The notes under the pieces: generated by a model
Databases searched by the model: none
What the model saw: only the letters and a program-made list of their open reading frames with translations
What the model was told of the DNA's origin: nothing
NCBI GenBank assembly: GCA_027605045.1
Contig: JAQFWX010000035.1
Location: 124,001-188,000, forward strand
Source of the DNA: Phallus indusiatus
Lineage: Eukaryota > Basidiomycota > Agaricomycetes > Phallales > Phallaceae
Direction of reading: 5' to 3'
DNA length: 64,000 bases
Part shown: piece by piece, positions 42,813 to 56,100 of the stretch
How the letters are laid out: the number at the start of each line of letters is the position of its first letter
Position numbering within the stretch: position 1 is the first letter of the stretch
Translations under genes and position numbers: made by a program

Positions 42813-43744
42813 TGGGTAGGTGTCTTGAATATTTTTTTCGTTTTTTTGTTCACTTTAAATACTGAAAATTACTCCGTTTTTCAACTTCCGATTCACATAA
42901 GAGAGATTAACTGGCTTCGGGGAATAAAGCGAAAAGACTTGGAGCTAACAAGCGGTGAGCAACGTTCTTGAAAAAAACATTGAAACGACCAATGTATGCT
43001 CAATGCGAGCTTTCAGGAAAAAATATATTTGAAAATAACACAGGTCATTCATATTTTGATCATCTTCACTGGCTGTTTCTCGTAACAAAACAACATCAAG
43101 GTTTAATAGGATTAATTGCATGGAAGCCTTCGCCTAGACCCGGCAGGAGGGAGGACCCGGGACAAATACACAGCTTGGGGAAATAATTTATCTGCGGAGT
43201 CCTTTGACTCCTGTGAGTCAATCATGTCATTTTTGTATATTGTTGCGACATTGAAATGATTCAGTCGATGTCCAGCGGAGAGCTCCCACTATGACGATAT
43301 CGCCAAAAGTTCTTCTATTGGTACCGATTGTAGCAGTGGGTCCGGTGACCGTCGCCTTCTGTGTCTGTAATTCTTGCACATTTGTAAGAACCTGGGCGTC
43401 CAGGGCACACCAAAGACTTTTTATGTTCTTAAGAATTCTTAAAGTTCTTGAACTTTGCTTCAGCAGACTACTATTTTGGAGGGAATTCCGCTGGGACCCG
43501 CATCATCAACTCACCAGCCGACCACGGACGAAAACAGGCTTTGGCGCCTATTCCACTCCACCGGATGAAGAATGAAGCTCCCCTGATCTACTCCAGGAAC
43601 TATACATCGCTTGTCGGAGGTTAGGCGGTGTCGAGATCAATCAACTGGGGGGACTTTTTATGCTTAGTCATCAAACTTATAAGCATTCAACGCCACGATT
43701 TGGACGAGCGCTTCCATTCACCCCCTCTCCGAATCTTCAAAATT
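42813..43744. other. intergenic between desaturase and SulP gene
   Basis: It holds the two promoters. A 94-codon plus frame at 43291-43575 has a hydrophobic start but no recognised family. From ATG 43660 a plus frame reads PFTPSPNLQNYARR and looks like the missing N-terminal region of the SulP protein in a different frame (see findings). Confidence 0.4.
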
Positions 43745-46700
43745 ATGCCAGGAGACAAAGCCCTTCAGATGAACGCTGTGAAAACTCGCATTGGAAGACT
43801 CTTGTCGAATGCTCCTGGTAGATTGTATCGCGGTCTGCCATCGATCTTGCTCGGTACTTTATTCAACGTTCTCGATGCAGGTATGCTTAGCAGTCAAATT
43901 TTTTGAGAAGTAAACAGCTGATCTTGGTCCGACTCTTTTTTGTTGATTAGTCTCGACCGGTTTACTTTTGTTCCCGAATAACAATGGAAAAGGTGTCGAC
44001 CAATTCAAGTCTCTGCAAATTGAGGGGCTTTCGATGTACATTCTAAGGTGAATGATACCATACGGACGAAAAGCTTGTAAAGGCTGATCTAAAAACTTTT
44101 TTTCATAGTACTGTTCTCTCTCAGGTGGCCATGACATTAGGGGGCTCTCGATTTCCTGGCGCAATGGGTGCAATGTTAATTGAAATTCTACCTTTCCTCC
44201 GTGGTGTGGGTTCCGACATCCGTGATGCACTAGGAAACGACAATCCGGCTCTTATTCCGACTGTCTTTGCTGCCTATGCTCTCACCAGCTTCCTTACAGG
44301 CTTCCTCTTTGTCGTTCTTGGTCTGCTCAAACTAGGAAATCTGGTATGTTTTACCCCTTTTCCTTCTGCGTAATATATGTATAACTATTTTTATTAACAG
44401 GTTGCCTATTTCCCACAAACAGTATTGACTGGGGCTATAGGCGCAATTGGTCTCTCACTGTTTATCCTTGGACTGGAGCTGACTATCCCGGAATCGTCAC
44501 CCCCGTTGACCCTCTCCTCTGCTGGCACCCTCCTTTTCAATGTCCATCACCTTCCGATTCTTGTCGCTGCTATCCTTCCACCTCTCCTTCTCTCTATCTC
44601 AAAACGTTCCAAACTAATCGAACGACTGTCAAGAGGCCTTGTCCACAATCCGTACTACGTGCCGCTGTATCTTGCTTCAATCCCAGCATTATTCTGGATT
44701 ATCGCAGGGTCGATGAAGCTGTCAAAAGATGACCTTGTCCGAAGTGGATGGCTATTCAGCGTTCCTTCCTCTCAAGGACAAAGCGGAATCGGTACAGACT
44801 GGATCTATTGGCGCGAATTCAATTTCCCAAAAGTCGAATGGTGGGCTTTGAGAAATGCTATCACGAATATCGTTTTGCTTGTGGTAATCGGGGTTCTCAA
44901 TTTACCTATCTACGTTCCTGCATTGGCTTTTACGTTGGATGTTCCCTATGATATGAATCACGAATTTCTGGGACAAGGCGCCGCTAATATTTTAGCGGGT
45001 GTGGCTGGCACCGTTCCCAATATTTTGGTACGTTTCTGATAAGCGTTTGATTTTCTCGGGAAAAACAAAATTTGTTTATCGGTGCATCTTTTTTATTTTG
45101 TTTATTTATAGCAATACTCTTACGGTGTTTTTATTACCCGTGCTGGAGGCGGTCGCATAGAACTCGGCATCGTCACAGTCTTCACATTTATTCTCTTCCT
45201 TACCTCTAGTCTTCTTTTACCTTACGTACCAACTATTCTCGCCGCCGGCATGGTTATGTTCCTGGGTATTGAGCTTATGATCGAGGCTGTCTGGGAATCT
45301 GCTCACACTCTCGTTCTTTTGGAATATCTCGTTGTTCTTAGCACTCTCCTCGCTTGCACATTTGCTGGCTTCGCTCCAGGCTTTGGCATTGGTATTGCTA
45401 CAGCTGCTGTGGTTTATCTGGCATACGGTGTCGTTGATTCTGTGCGCAACTTATCTCTTTCCTTTTTCTTAAAAAAAAAACATCTCATCCCAATACTATT
45501 TATTTAGCGTGCTCGTGTTCTTCAATGGGACGAATGGAACGAAACTCACAAGCATCTCGCTGCAGGATCCGACAGTAGTACCCAACAAGTAGCATCTTTA
45601 GACTGCTATGTACCTATTTCGCCCCTCAGTCATATGCCTTCTCCTCAGCGGCCACGCTCGGAATCCGTAGACCAGGAAGCGCAACTCACTTCCTCTTCTG
45701 TGCATTCATTAAACTCGGACATTCTCGATAAAATTAGAACCAAGGTTATTGTTTTGACAGGTTATGTTTGTAAGCAATTTCATCCCTCATCTGCTTCGCG
45801 AACCAGCTCTAATTTGTTTTTTTCTAAGTCTTCGCTAGTATTCCCACTTTTGAGGCGAACGTTTTGGACGAGAAGGACAATGCGTCGACCATTCTTGTGG
45901 ACGTGACGACTGTACATCGTCTTGAAACAGCGGCTGCACAATGCTTTGATCGGGCAGTGCGAGATTTAGCTCCTCGGGATGCTGTGCTCATTGTCGCTGG
46001 CATTCGAAAGGGAAGCGGCGTTCATGCTGATTTTGAAAGAGCGGGAGTGTCGTTACTTTGGAATGACGACGGTGCAAACGATCCCAATTGCAAGGGTCTT
46101 AGGGCGTTTGAAAATCGGGTTGAGGCGTTGGCGTGGTGCAAGGCCAGGTTTGAGAGAACCGTGTCACTGTCCGAATCCGACAAGAGTGAGTCTTTTTTTC
46201 AAAAAAAAAGATTCCTTGGTTTTTGCTGAAAATAATTTTGTGTTAGAAATTTCGGAAGCTGATTCCGATTATACCTATCCCCTTACTCCTGCTGCTGATA
46301 TTGCAGTATATGAATCATTCTGCACCCTATTTGACTTTGATCTAAACAGAGTTGCGAAAATTGACGAGAAAGAACAAGTGGCGGACAGCGTTGATATCAC
46401 TCCAGCTGTGTCACGTATGCCGTCTTCGATAACGCTGTCAAACTCTTCATCAAAAATCAGGAAATTCTTTTCGGCCGGAGGGAGAATGGTATCTTATAAC
46501 TCTGGGAAAATAATTAAAGGTTTGTGTTTGCAATCAGAAATCAGAATTGAATCTTTCAGGGGAAGTGACTTTACTAATCCATTCGGTTAGATTCTAATGG
46601 AATCGTTTTTCTGGTGTCTGGATCAGCTTCCCTCCAAATGCCATCCTCATCCTCATCTTCTCAATCTCATACGAGCCGTCTGGCATTACGTGATCTTCTT

Positions 46701-46955
46701 ATGATGCTCCCAAAGGAGACTCTGTTGTATGCGAAAGAACGAGCAAAAACAGTATGGCCCTGGAGTAAAACTCGGCCGATAAAGCTCTCGGCGGGAGCTG
46801 TCGTTATGCTAGATGATGACACGGAAGTCGTGGCCAGATCTAAATGCGTTTGTGTTTATTTGGACAATACTGGAGAAGGCGAGTTAGCCAGATGGGCGAA
46901 GGAGATGGTTGAGAGGAAGGGAATTAATTTCGCTGATAGACGGGGGTTGAGATAG
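43745..46955 (+). CDS. SulP/SLC26-type transporter with STAS domain, Vsb1-like
   Basis: Nine exons, 43745-43880, 43951-44047, 44109-44343, 44401-45027, 45112-45441, 45508-45769, 45829-46185, 46247-46519 and 46591-46955, give 893 residues with all phases consistent. About ten to twelve membrane segments span residues about 25-490; the GLPSILLGTLFNVLDAVSTG start and FPGAMGAM segment fit the fungal SulP branch that includes the yeast vacuolar protein YGR125W/Vsb1. A STAS domain follows (STILVDVTTVHRLETAA), then a C-terminal cyclic-nucleotide-binding-like fold (NGIVFLVSGSASL). The substrate is unknown; a sulfate transporter is the generic name, vacuolar amino-acid storage the Vsb1 precedent. The start is the first ATG in frame, but conserved-looking sequence lies upstream in another frame. 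Confidence 0.85.
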
Positions 46956-47853
46956 AACTGCACGGTATAAATACAAACATGTATAGGCCGTTATACCCCA
47001 TTCGTGTAGATGTTTGTATTTTTTTGAATTGGGTTTGGTCACTGGTGGAACGACAGACGTTCTTTTGCCAGTAACATTCCCAATTGAGAATAGCATTTTG
47101 AGAAGCCCTCAACGATCGTGCGGAATCTCCGGGGCGCTCTCACGGATCAACGGCGGACGACTGCGGATTCCAATCTGAGTAACTGGGAAGGAACATGTTG
47201 TCCGGGGTCGATTCAGACGACTTTCTCATAGGGAAGATGTTACAATGTTTAATGAATTCTGTTGAAAGAGTTTCTTATTCAGAATTTAGAGTGATTGTAT
47301 AGTGATTGCTGACAGCCGACTAGCTCGAGAAAACTGTTTGTGATTGGTTGTAGTTGACAGATGCACTGGCAGGTGTTCTATTTAGCCGAAGCCGGGTTAG
47401 TCTGTGCCTGCCAGTGTCATTGCTTGAAAGTCTGTACAGCATACTCACACAGCCCTGCGATCGCTGAACAAAACGAGATGTTAGCTCGTGCTTCATGCGC
47501 CTCACATGCTTATAAAAAAGAGCTCAAATTGTCTACACAACTTTCAAGTTTTAAAAACCTCTGCCAAGTCTTTTTTTTTAACCTGGGCGCTAGAAGGTGC
47601 CGGCAACGGAGGCACCTTGGCAGGCAGAAAGGCAATTGAGAAGCAGTCTCATTTCCAACTCATTTCCACTCACTCGCTCTCCCTCACCTCATCACTGTCT
47701 TCACTGTTCCATCTCCACAAACAGCCATTCAGCACCACAGATTACCCACATTCATATACACCAACAACGGCGTTCAAATCATACATATATTCAACTCTTG
47801 GATAAACAAGTTCCTAGTACTCGCTCTTTCCTCAATTCATTCACTCCATCGAC
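46956..47853. other. intergenic, 5' region of aspartic protease gene
   Basis: No gene is called. A perfect 10-bp inverted repeat (CACTGGCAGG at 47364-47373 and its complement at 47407-47416) could form a stem with a 33-nt loop. Pyrimidine-rich sequence from about 47660 on fits a fungal promoter and leader. Confidence 0.4.
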
Positions 47854-50120
47854 ATGCACCGCCCTCGCGACGAGGGTTCCCAGCCGCGAGGCGACCAAGG
47901 TGTCATATTGAATCTCACTCTCTCCGGTGATGGCGTATGGAATGCGTCAGTACTTTATATTATTATTACCAGTCTTCTTTTTACCTCCTCACAAATCATT
48001 ACCCCCCATTTTACAGTATATACTCTCTCTCAGCTACCGTGGGCAAGGCCCGTCAGAGTTTACGCCTTTCCATTGACACGGGTTCCTCAGATATTTGGAT
48101 TGCTAGCACTTCTTGCTCATCTTCAGCATGCTCCGGTGCTCACACGACTCTATACAACCCAGATAGTGCTATCCAGACCGGCATAATGCTAACCCTCAGC
48201 TACTTGTATGTTCATTCGCTCTTTGGCAGAAAATATCCTCTCATCTTTTTCGCATCAGACGTGGTTCCGTAGAAGGCCCAATTGTGTGGGATAATCTTAC
48301 AATAGGACCGTATTCTATTCCCGCACAAGCAATGGTTTCCGCATCTCAAGTCACAGACGAACTCTTGTCCTCAGACTTTGTCGGTCTTCTAGGTCTAGCC
48401 CTCCCGCAAAACTCCAACATCGCAACGAAAATTCCTCCCACCGAATCCGACGCACCTGACGGTGCAACGTTTCAGCAAAACGTATTCGGTCTCACCCCTA
48501 TTGACACCGCCCCCGCTGAACGTTTTCTCGGCGTTTCACTCGAACGTCCAGGATCGTCTCGCATTCCTTCTCTATTAACTATTGGGAAACATCCTGCAAA
48601 TCTTATTCCGAACTTCGATCCTTCCAAAATCAATTACATGTCTTTAATTCCTTCTTCCAATGGCGATACTTACTGGAGAGTATCGTTGGATGCTATCACC
48701 GGCTGGGTTGATAGTGTTCAAAAACCCATTCAATTAGGAGCTTCAACAATCGTCACCAGCGATTCCCCGCTCGCGATCCTTGACACCGGAGGATCAATAA
48801 TTCTTACAACAAGGAGTATTGCCAATGCAATATATGGCGCATGGGGCATCGGACCCGCATCCGACGGCAATTGTATGCTTCTCTTCTCCTTCTTTATTAA
48901 ATTTCTCATTTTTCTCTCCCTTTTCTGACAAACGAATTCTGATTTCACTATTTTTTTTTATTGAAGACTATATCCCATGTGCGACCCCAATGAATATGAC
49001 AATCAGTTTAGGAAATATGGGTCCCATACCTATTCATCCTTTGGATTTAACAGCTCAACCGCCTAACGGCAACGTCCCGTCACTAACAGATACTTGCGTG
49101 GGCATAATCCAAGCTTCGGATCAATTGAATAGTGTGGCGGACATGATACTCGGCGTTGCCTTTATACGTAATGTTTACGCCGTTTTATCCTCAGATCCGA
49201 GCAATAGCACCGACGTTACAAATACCACCATCAACGAAGAAATTTTACCCATGCTAGGACTTTTATCGTTGACGGATCCAACAACTGCTTTAGAAGAATT
49301 CCACACCGTTCGTGTTTTGGGTCAGTCCCTCGAACCTTCTAATAATAGCGTCAACTCGGGCACAGTCGTCGTAGACAGAAGTCTCAGCGTCGGTATCATC
49401 GTTCTCATATCCATCATTGGATTTTTCCTTTTTTGTATAATTCTATTCGGAATTCGGTGGTGGATTTTACGGCGTAGATTCAAGAAAAATCCAAGTTCCC
49501 GCGAACAATTGGATTCGGCTGACGACTCGAATTATACGAAAACGAAAAATTCGTATGAGATGGATGGTGGCTCGTCTTGTGCCAAGAGCACTGTAGCCGA
49601 TGAATTCAAGAATGAATCGAGTTATGCGGAGAGTACGCTTGGCAGCGTACGCACGCGGATAGAGTCCGCATATATTGTTGATTCAGAACCTACCAGCCAA
49701 GAACTACCTACTCCCCGAAATTATTCACCCTCATACGCTCAACTCACATCATCACCTTCCCCTCCCTCAGCAGACCAACCGCACAACACGGAAATCACAT
49801 CCCTATCGCCGAATCATCAGCACGATGATAGCTCACCGTCATTACCAGCCGGACACGATGAATCTCACTCAGGACGACACACATGGCTTCACTCACGGTC
49901 ATTCTCAACAAGTTCAGCCACCGCTAGCTCGTTCCACGAAGAATTCGGTATGGCCGGCGTCGGTGCGCAACGAAACTCTATTGCAAGTGCGTCTAGCCAT
50001 AAAGAAGTCCGGCCTCGAATACAAGAAGATGCGTATCGGTCGATTTCGTTGTCGATGCCGCCGGTGACACGGCTATTAGGTGACGAACTTGGACCGATTT
50101 CGGATGATGTATTAGAGTGA
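47854..50120 (+). CDS. pepsin-family (A1) aspartic protease with C-terminal membrane anchor
   Basis: Four exons, 47854-47945, 48017-48205, 48259-48872 and 48967-50120, give 682 residues. Both catalytic motifs are visible: SIDTGSSDIWIAS early and AILDTGGSIILTT in the middle, as in the two-lobed pepsin fold. Around residue 460 a single membrane span (VGIIVLISIIGFFLFCIILFG) is followed by basic residues (RRRFKK) and a long Ser-rich cytosolic tail, so it is a type-I cell-surface or endosomal protease. The called ATG gives no signal peptide (MHRPRDEGSQPRG), so an upstream exon carrying one is probably missing from my model. Confidence 0.83.
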
Positions 50121-53100
50121 GCTTTAATGATACCGGTGACGGCCCCGACAACGACAACGACGATGACGATGACGCTAACGACGATAATACCAACCGTTGC
50201 ATATATTTATCGGCATACATATTTCACATCACCTTGTTTGTTTATTACGGATTTTCCAACCTTCTTTTTTTCTTGCGTCATCATGCCACGAACGGACTAT
50301 CTGGACGGTGTGTGTCTCTGGATTGGAGAGTGGAAGCAATTTGTTTGGAACGATCATATTCACAAAATGGAGGGAAAAGAAAATTTCTTGCGACGGCATG
50401 TTTTCTCTTTCTCTTTCTCTTTCTCCCTTTCAGCCATGGCCTGCTTTTTAGCATTTAATTATTACGTCATTTGCATATTCAACGGACCTAATATCACAAC
50501 AAAAAAGTTTTGATCTTTTTTTCTCTCTCTCCTGCATCATGGTTATCTCTCCTTTCCCCCTGCCTCTCCTTCGGTTTTCTAATATGTATCTCGATTTGTT
50601 ATAGTTGTACAATATTTTTCTTTTTTCCTTTCTCCTCTCGACGATGACGACAAGATTCTTTCTTTCTTCCTGATTGATTATTTTTGGACGCACAAATACT
50701 GTGCAGATGTCGGGTCTTGTTTTAGACAAAATTTCCCCCTTTTTCTTTTCTTTTTTTCGCGCGACGTTCTCGTGTTGCAGTAAAACAACTAGTATGTTAT
50801 TGTACGATATATACATCTCTCGTTTCATGTCTATGCTTTCACGAAACCCAACTCACCTTGATTAATTAATAAATGTAATAATACATGCATAATACGCATA
50901 TACATATAACTCAAACAGATACTCTTACATCATGGTAAAACGTGGATTCCGACCTGTATTTTTTCTTCTTCCTCTCTTTCCTTTTTCTTCTTCTAATGTT
51001 GCAAAGTTCCAGGAAACAGCGTTTGTGGAGCGGAACAACAGTTATGACATACATACATATTCAGTAACTTTACCGGCGAACTGCACTGTGATCTCAACAA
51101 CTGGATATATGTAAGTAAACAACATGCCTTAGCCCTTTGTTTTGAGGGGGATGCTGAGGCGAGCAAAGTATGATAACACCAGATAAACGAAATGAATCAA
51201 TATTATAATTCAATCTTGAAAAGTAACCGTTGTGAATGGTGCATGCGGCATTTATTTCATTCGAGTACGATAGACCGGGTTCAGACTTGGCAATAATAGT
51301 ATATATTAATTCGCCGGACTCTCAAGCTTCTACTTAATACATTTACCAGTTATATAAGGGACCGCTCATGTAAATAATAGGATGATTCTTTGCCAAAAGT
51401 AAGGACTAGAATTCTCGGGCCGCCGGGCGTAGCCAAATTCCACGATCGTCGGAGCTTTTTGCATTTGCGTTCGCGTTTTGTAACGACCTAAAATTGCCCG
51501 GGACGTGGAAAAGAAAGGAAGAACCTACCTTTTCAATTCCGGCGTCACGATGTGGGGGCATTGAATGTACTGTGTGCGCGGGTAGGAGCGAAGCGCCTGG
51601 TCCTTGCTATGTATGTAGCGTACACCTTTAATTTCATTATCGCTGGTGTTTAATTACCGACGTGAACCATGAAAAAAGGAAGAGAGGAAGGGGCGTGTGT
51701 GCGGGTATGTGTGCTTGCGCCATGGCTCCGAAGGGGGGAAAAAAAAATTTCGGTGCACTGCTTTTATATAGTACGTAAATATGTAAAGTGTGTGAGTTGT
51801 TGACGTTGTGAGGTTGGAGTTGTTCAATAAGCAAGCAAGCAAACAAAAAGACATGCTGAAGATGACGTCGTGTCCGATCGGTGGTGTCCGCGCTCATACC
51901 TTTGAGTTGTAGACCAGTGCGATGGAGGTGATCGGAGCCAGATCCTTCTTTGGCAATTCGTGAATCGTTACCCTACCGATGAGCTTGAAATTCAAAGGGT
52001 TAATGTTAACTGATCGCTGTCACAGGCTACAGATCGCCCGGTACAAGTATGTACTAATCTTCCATTGCGAATGCTAGTGCCAGAATCGAGGGTCTCCGCT
52101 TTAGCCATGGCATATGTAACTGTAATCTGTAAAGGGTGCATCTGCAATCGGGAGGAAAGAATGCTGAACATGGATGCCGGGAGATCGATGACTTGCCATA
52201 TGTTATCATGCACCCGGAGACTTGTCACTTATCGACTTATCGCCCATATGAAGAGAACCACAATGTCCGAGAGTTAAATGGGAAAGTGTCTAGCATGGTT
52301 ACAGGTGCCAACTTGAAAGCTTGAAAGGGCGCCGACCGCCATACATATGGATGTAGTACCTGCTTTGTTGAGAAGGGGAGCACAAGTACTCTCGGCTGGC
52401 AAAAATCTCCGGTGTATGACAGCGTTTCGAAAAGCCCATATATGTACATCCTTATACTCCGAACGAAAAATTCATAATCTCTTTTGGTTCGCCAATATGA
52501 CAAGTGCTTTAAAAAAAGAAAACCCAATCCGATTATAAGTCCCGACACCCGGCCGGCAGATGTTCGATTTTCCGTTGCCTCACGGTTTCAGAATCTATGA
52601 AATTAGCTTCCCTCCCTTGAAAAAGTGAAGTCGGCGCGTGTTGTTGCCTATGTACAACGTCTTTCCGTTCGGTCTGCAAATGTTAAGTACCATACAAAGC
52701 TCCGGATCACCTTAGCAATCGCGATAAGTTATCGTAACTAGGTACATCCGTCGCCATTGCGTTGTTGCGTTGAGTGCAGGCGTTTTTGAAAGGGAACGTC
52801 TTAATTGCGTGTAAGGCCGAAGAAGAACCTGAAATTAGACGCGCATTCAACCTTTCCCTTCCCTCGACACGTCGGCGCGCGCACCGGAAGCGTCCGACTG
52901 AGGACTGCAAATTTAGGTGAAAAAAATTCTGTATGTTTTAATTCCGTGGCATTTCCGTACACGATGCATGGCGGTGCAAGTGCCATAAATTATTGAGAAG
53001 TCTGGTTCATTCGCTCAAGAAGAAACGTCACGATCATGTAAAAACAAAGAGTTCCAACGAAACCCAACCACGAGGCTTAATGACTATCCCAAATTTCCCA

Positions 53101-56100
53101 TAACTATATTACCTGTTAATTCAAATTCTCCGCCCGTAGACTCCAATCTGCAATTCTGGCGAATACCAATAAAAATCGTACGTTGTTGCACGCTAGATTC
53201 TTTCTACACAGTTAGACATGCTGAATCGGTATGTTTTCGTTGTATAGGTGACGTGATTTATACATACACACACTACTATTTAAAATCACTAAAAGTGAAA
53301 TTTTTACCCGAGGAAAACAGGACTTCCAAATATGCACAAGTCGCATACTCTCGCCAAAAGGCGTCCAGAGCGTGCTGTTTAACAAATGGACCGATATCCA
53401 ATTTGGTACGTAAGCAGATTATTATAAGTAAAAACTTCATAATCTTCGAATGCTTCCTAAATATAGAATTCTCCCTTTGCATGTTCTTATGGCATCGATC
53501 CGGCTGCAATGCCAGCCTGAGTGGCAATGGTCAAGTCATGAGACTCTCCTGAATGCAAAGCTCCGACGCGCATTCGTTATCAGGCTGTTACAAAAGAGTA
53601 CCCTAAGAGCTCTACACGAGTTTTTTTTCTCATTCATATATGGCTGATTCCCCCTTTTTTATTATTACAAGGGCTTATTGAGATGTGCATGCATGCACAG
53701 CAAAAACCCTTCACCGTCTGGCTCATTAGTATAATTCGCACGCCCGCTGAGGCTCAGGCTGAACTTCGATTCTTTGACACGTCTTTCACCGCATATGTAT
53801 GACGCGTACCGCAGTACGTATGCATGTTGTTCTTGAACCCTGACGCGCCCGACGCTGAGCAACTCTTCTGTGTAGCATTTGGTCAGTAAAAATCCCGATG
53901 ATCCACATCTGAAGTATATATGAGCAGTTATACTTATATGTGTTGTCAATACAAAACGTTGATCTCCGAACATCCCGGTCAACATAGAGAAGTCACTCTG
54001 ATTCTTTGATGATAAGTGGACCGACGCACACAGAGGCCTGGCAATCAACAGTCAACCTAAAACGAAACGTACATATACCTTTGGCGATAAAATTGTTCGT
54101 GATTTACATTTTCTGTCTGCAGTATCCTAATAAAGTGATGTGCTGACAGTTTTTGATGCTACGCATTAATGGCATTTAATAACATCAAAAAAAATCTTAC
54201 TTATTTGCAAGCGAGTCGGGGGTTTCGTCGGTACGTGATGATTTACGGCCAAGGGCAAAAAAAAAGTCATCAAAATATGTTTTCAGTAGGGACTAGTGCG
54301 GGGGCCAATTGAATGTGCGCATTCACCGGTGCATACGAAATTCTATCACTTCTCGAAAAAACGCCGACGCTTTGAATTGCTCGTGGTGATGAAAAGCGCT
54401 GAACTAAAATGGTTTCGACGGTCAGCGGCGCATATCGAAATTTGATAGATGCGAATAACTACACTATAGCAAGTATTACAGTACGGTAATTCAGTCATGG
54501 TTCCTCAGCTCCGAGGGATATATGTTAGTTAGCTAACTTGGGAGATGTCTGATGCAGGTCGAGGCTAAGGTTGAAGAATAATTTCTCCTTCGCACATTCT
54601 CCATACCTTCACCTCACAGTGCACGCCTAAATCCATGTTTACTATGCGCGAATAATCGGGGCGTCTTAGTGTGGCGATTTTGAAAAAAAAATGTCTCTCT
54701 CTTTATTCAGGCGTACATACATGGAGCGCCTATAAGTACTCGACGGGCTGGACTTATTCAAAATTCGAAGAAAAATATTCGTCTACAGTACTTATAAATC
54801 GCTCTAAGTAATGTTATTCATCTCCTTATCAAGCGGAATGGAGTACATACTTTCATTAGCATTATCACCTCATATAGCATGCGCTTCACGACTGAAATTT
54901 CATCAATGGGTTTCGGAAATGAAGGCCAAGATAATCATCAAAATTAGCACGCCCTCGCGCGCGGGTCGTTAGACATATGTAACCTATAACACGGATGCAT
55001 CGGCCGAGGAAAGCGGAATGTGATCGTTCCACAAAAGAACCTCCGCAGCCCGCGCGTGAACCATAAGGGTGTTTCTCTTTCTTTCCTTTCTTTTTTTTTC
55101 GTTTTCGTAAGAAAAGCATACGCAAACGTGCATGCCGAATCCACATTGGAATTTGAGAGCTCCAGAGATGAGATCGGGATTTGCATTTTAATGTGCAATG
55201 TGCATTAAGGGACGGTTCATTATCGGAGGTAGTGTCGACAGCTGCAGCGGTAGCACATTGACAAACACGCCGTTTGCCTGTCGACGATATGCCATGACTA
55301 CACCGGAGCTTCACCTGGACCTATCGATATTAGTCTCACAAGCGGCTAGAGTATATTGTCAAAAAAAGACAACTAATGGAGGACTGGAGGCGCTCTACAC
55401 GTCTCGGCAAAGGTTACGCCCTGGAACCTGATAAATCCCTTTTTAGGGTCTTATCTAGAATTTACACGTCAGTTGTTTAATAACCTCAAATAACTCCTAT
55501 ATTCAGTCAGGAATGTGCTTCGTCAGCCCCTTTTCTCTCCTTTGTCATGTCATGGTCCAATTTATTATTATTTGTCAGAGATGAGTCTTCGAAGCTTATT
55601 GAAGGAAGGTGAATCCGAGAGTCTTCTTAGACTTAACCTGAGTCCGACATTGAAAGTCGAGGATTAGTATGTACGCTCGGGGCGGCTTACCTTTTTTGAA
55701 ATTGATAACGTGCCAATTAGGGTTTAGGTAGGAGGGGCCCAGTTGGGTTCTCGAGTTCTTTTTCGTCTGCCCGTCCGACGCGCATGGGATTCAAATCAAT
55801 GAGAGCTTCAGTGTGGTCTTGCATGTCACGCTCTTCCTTCTCTCTCAATGCGGCTTGGCACGTTCATGGGTTCACGAAACTTTCAAATTAGCACCGAGGG
55901 TTATATCGGCGTGCCTACAAGTTGACAGCTAATACATATCATACTATGTAGTATGCACTTATCATCCCATCCATCCCGGAATGTCAGGTTTCAACTTTCC
56001 CTTCTTTCCCTTTTTTTAATTTGCACACTTCAAGTTTGGGGTGGAAGCACCCCTTCATATTTCACGTTCAAAAGTTTCAAAAAACGTTTTTCGGGTCATA

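Noticed and set aside
43291..43575. 94-codon plus-strand ORF with hydrophobic start
   Set aside because: No family recognised and not joinable by clear splice sites to the SulP gene.
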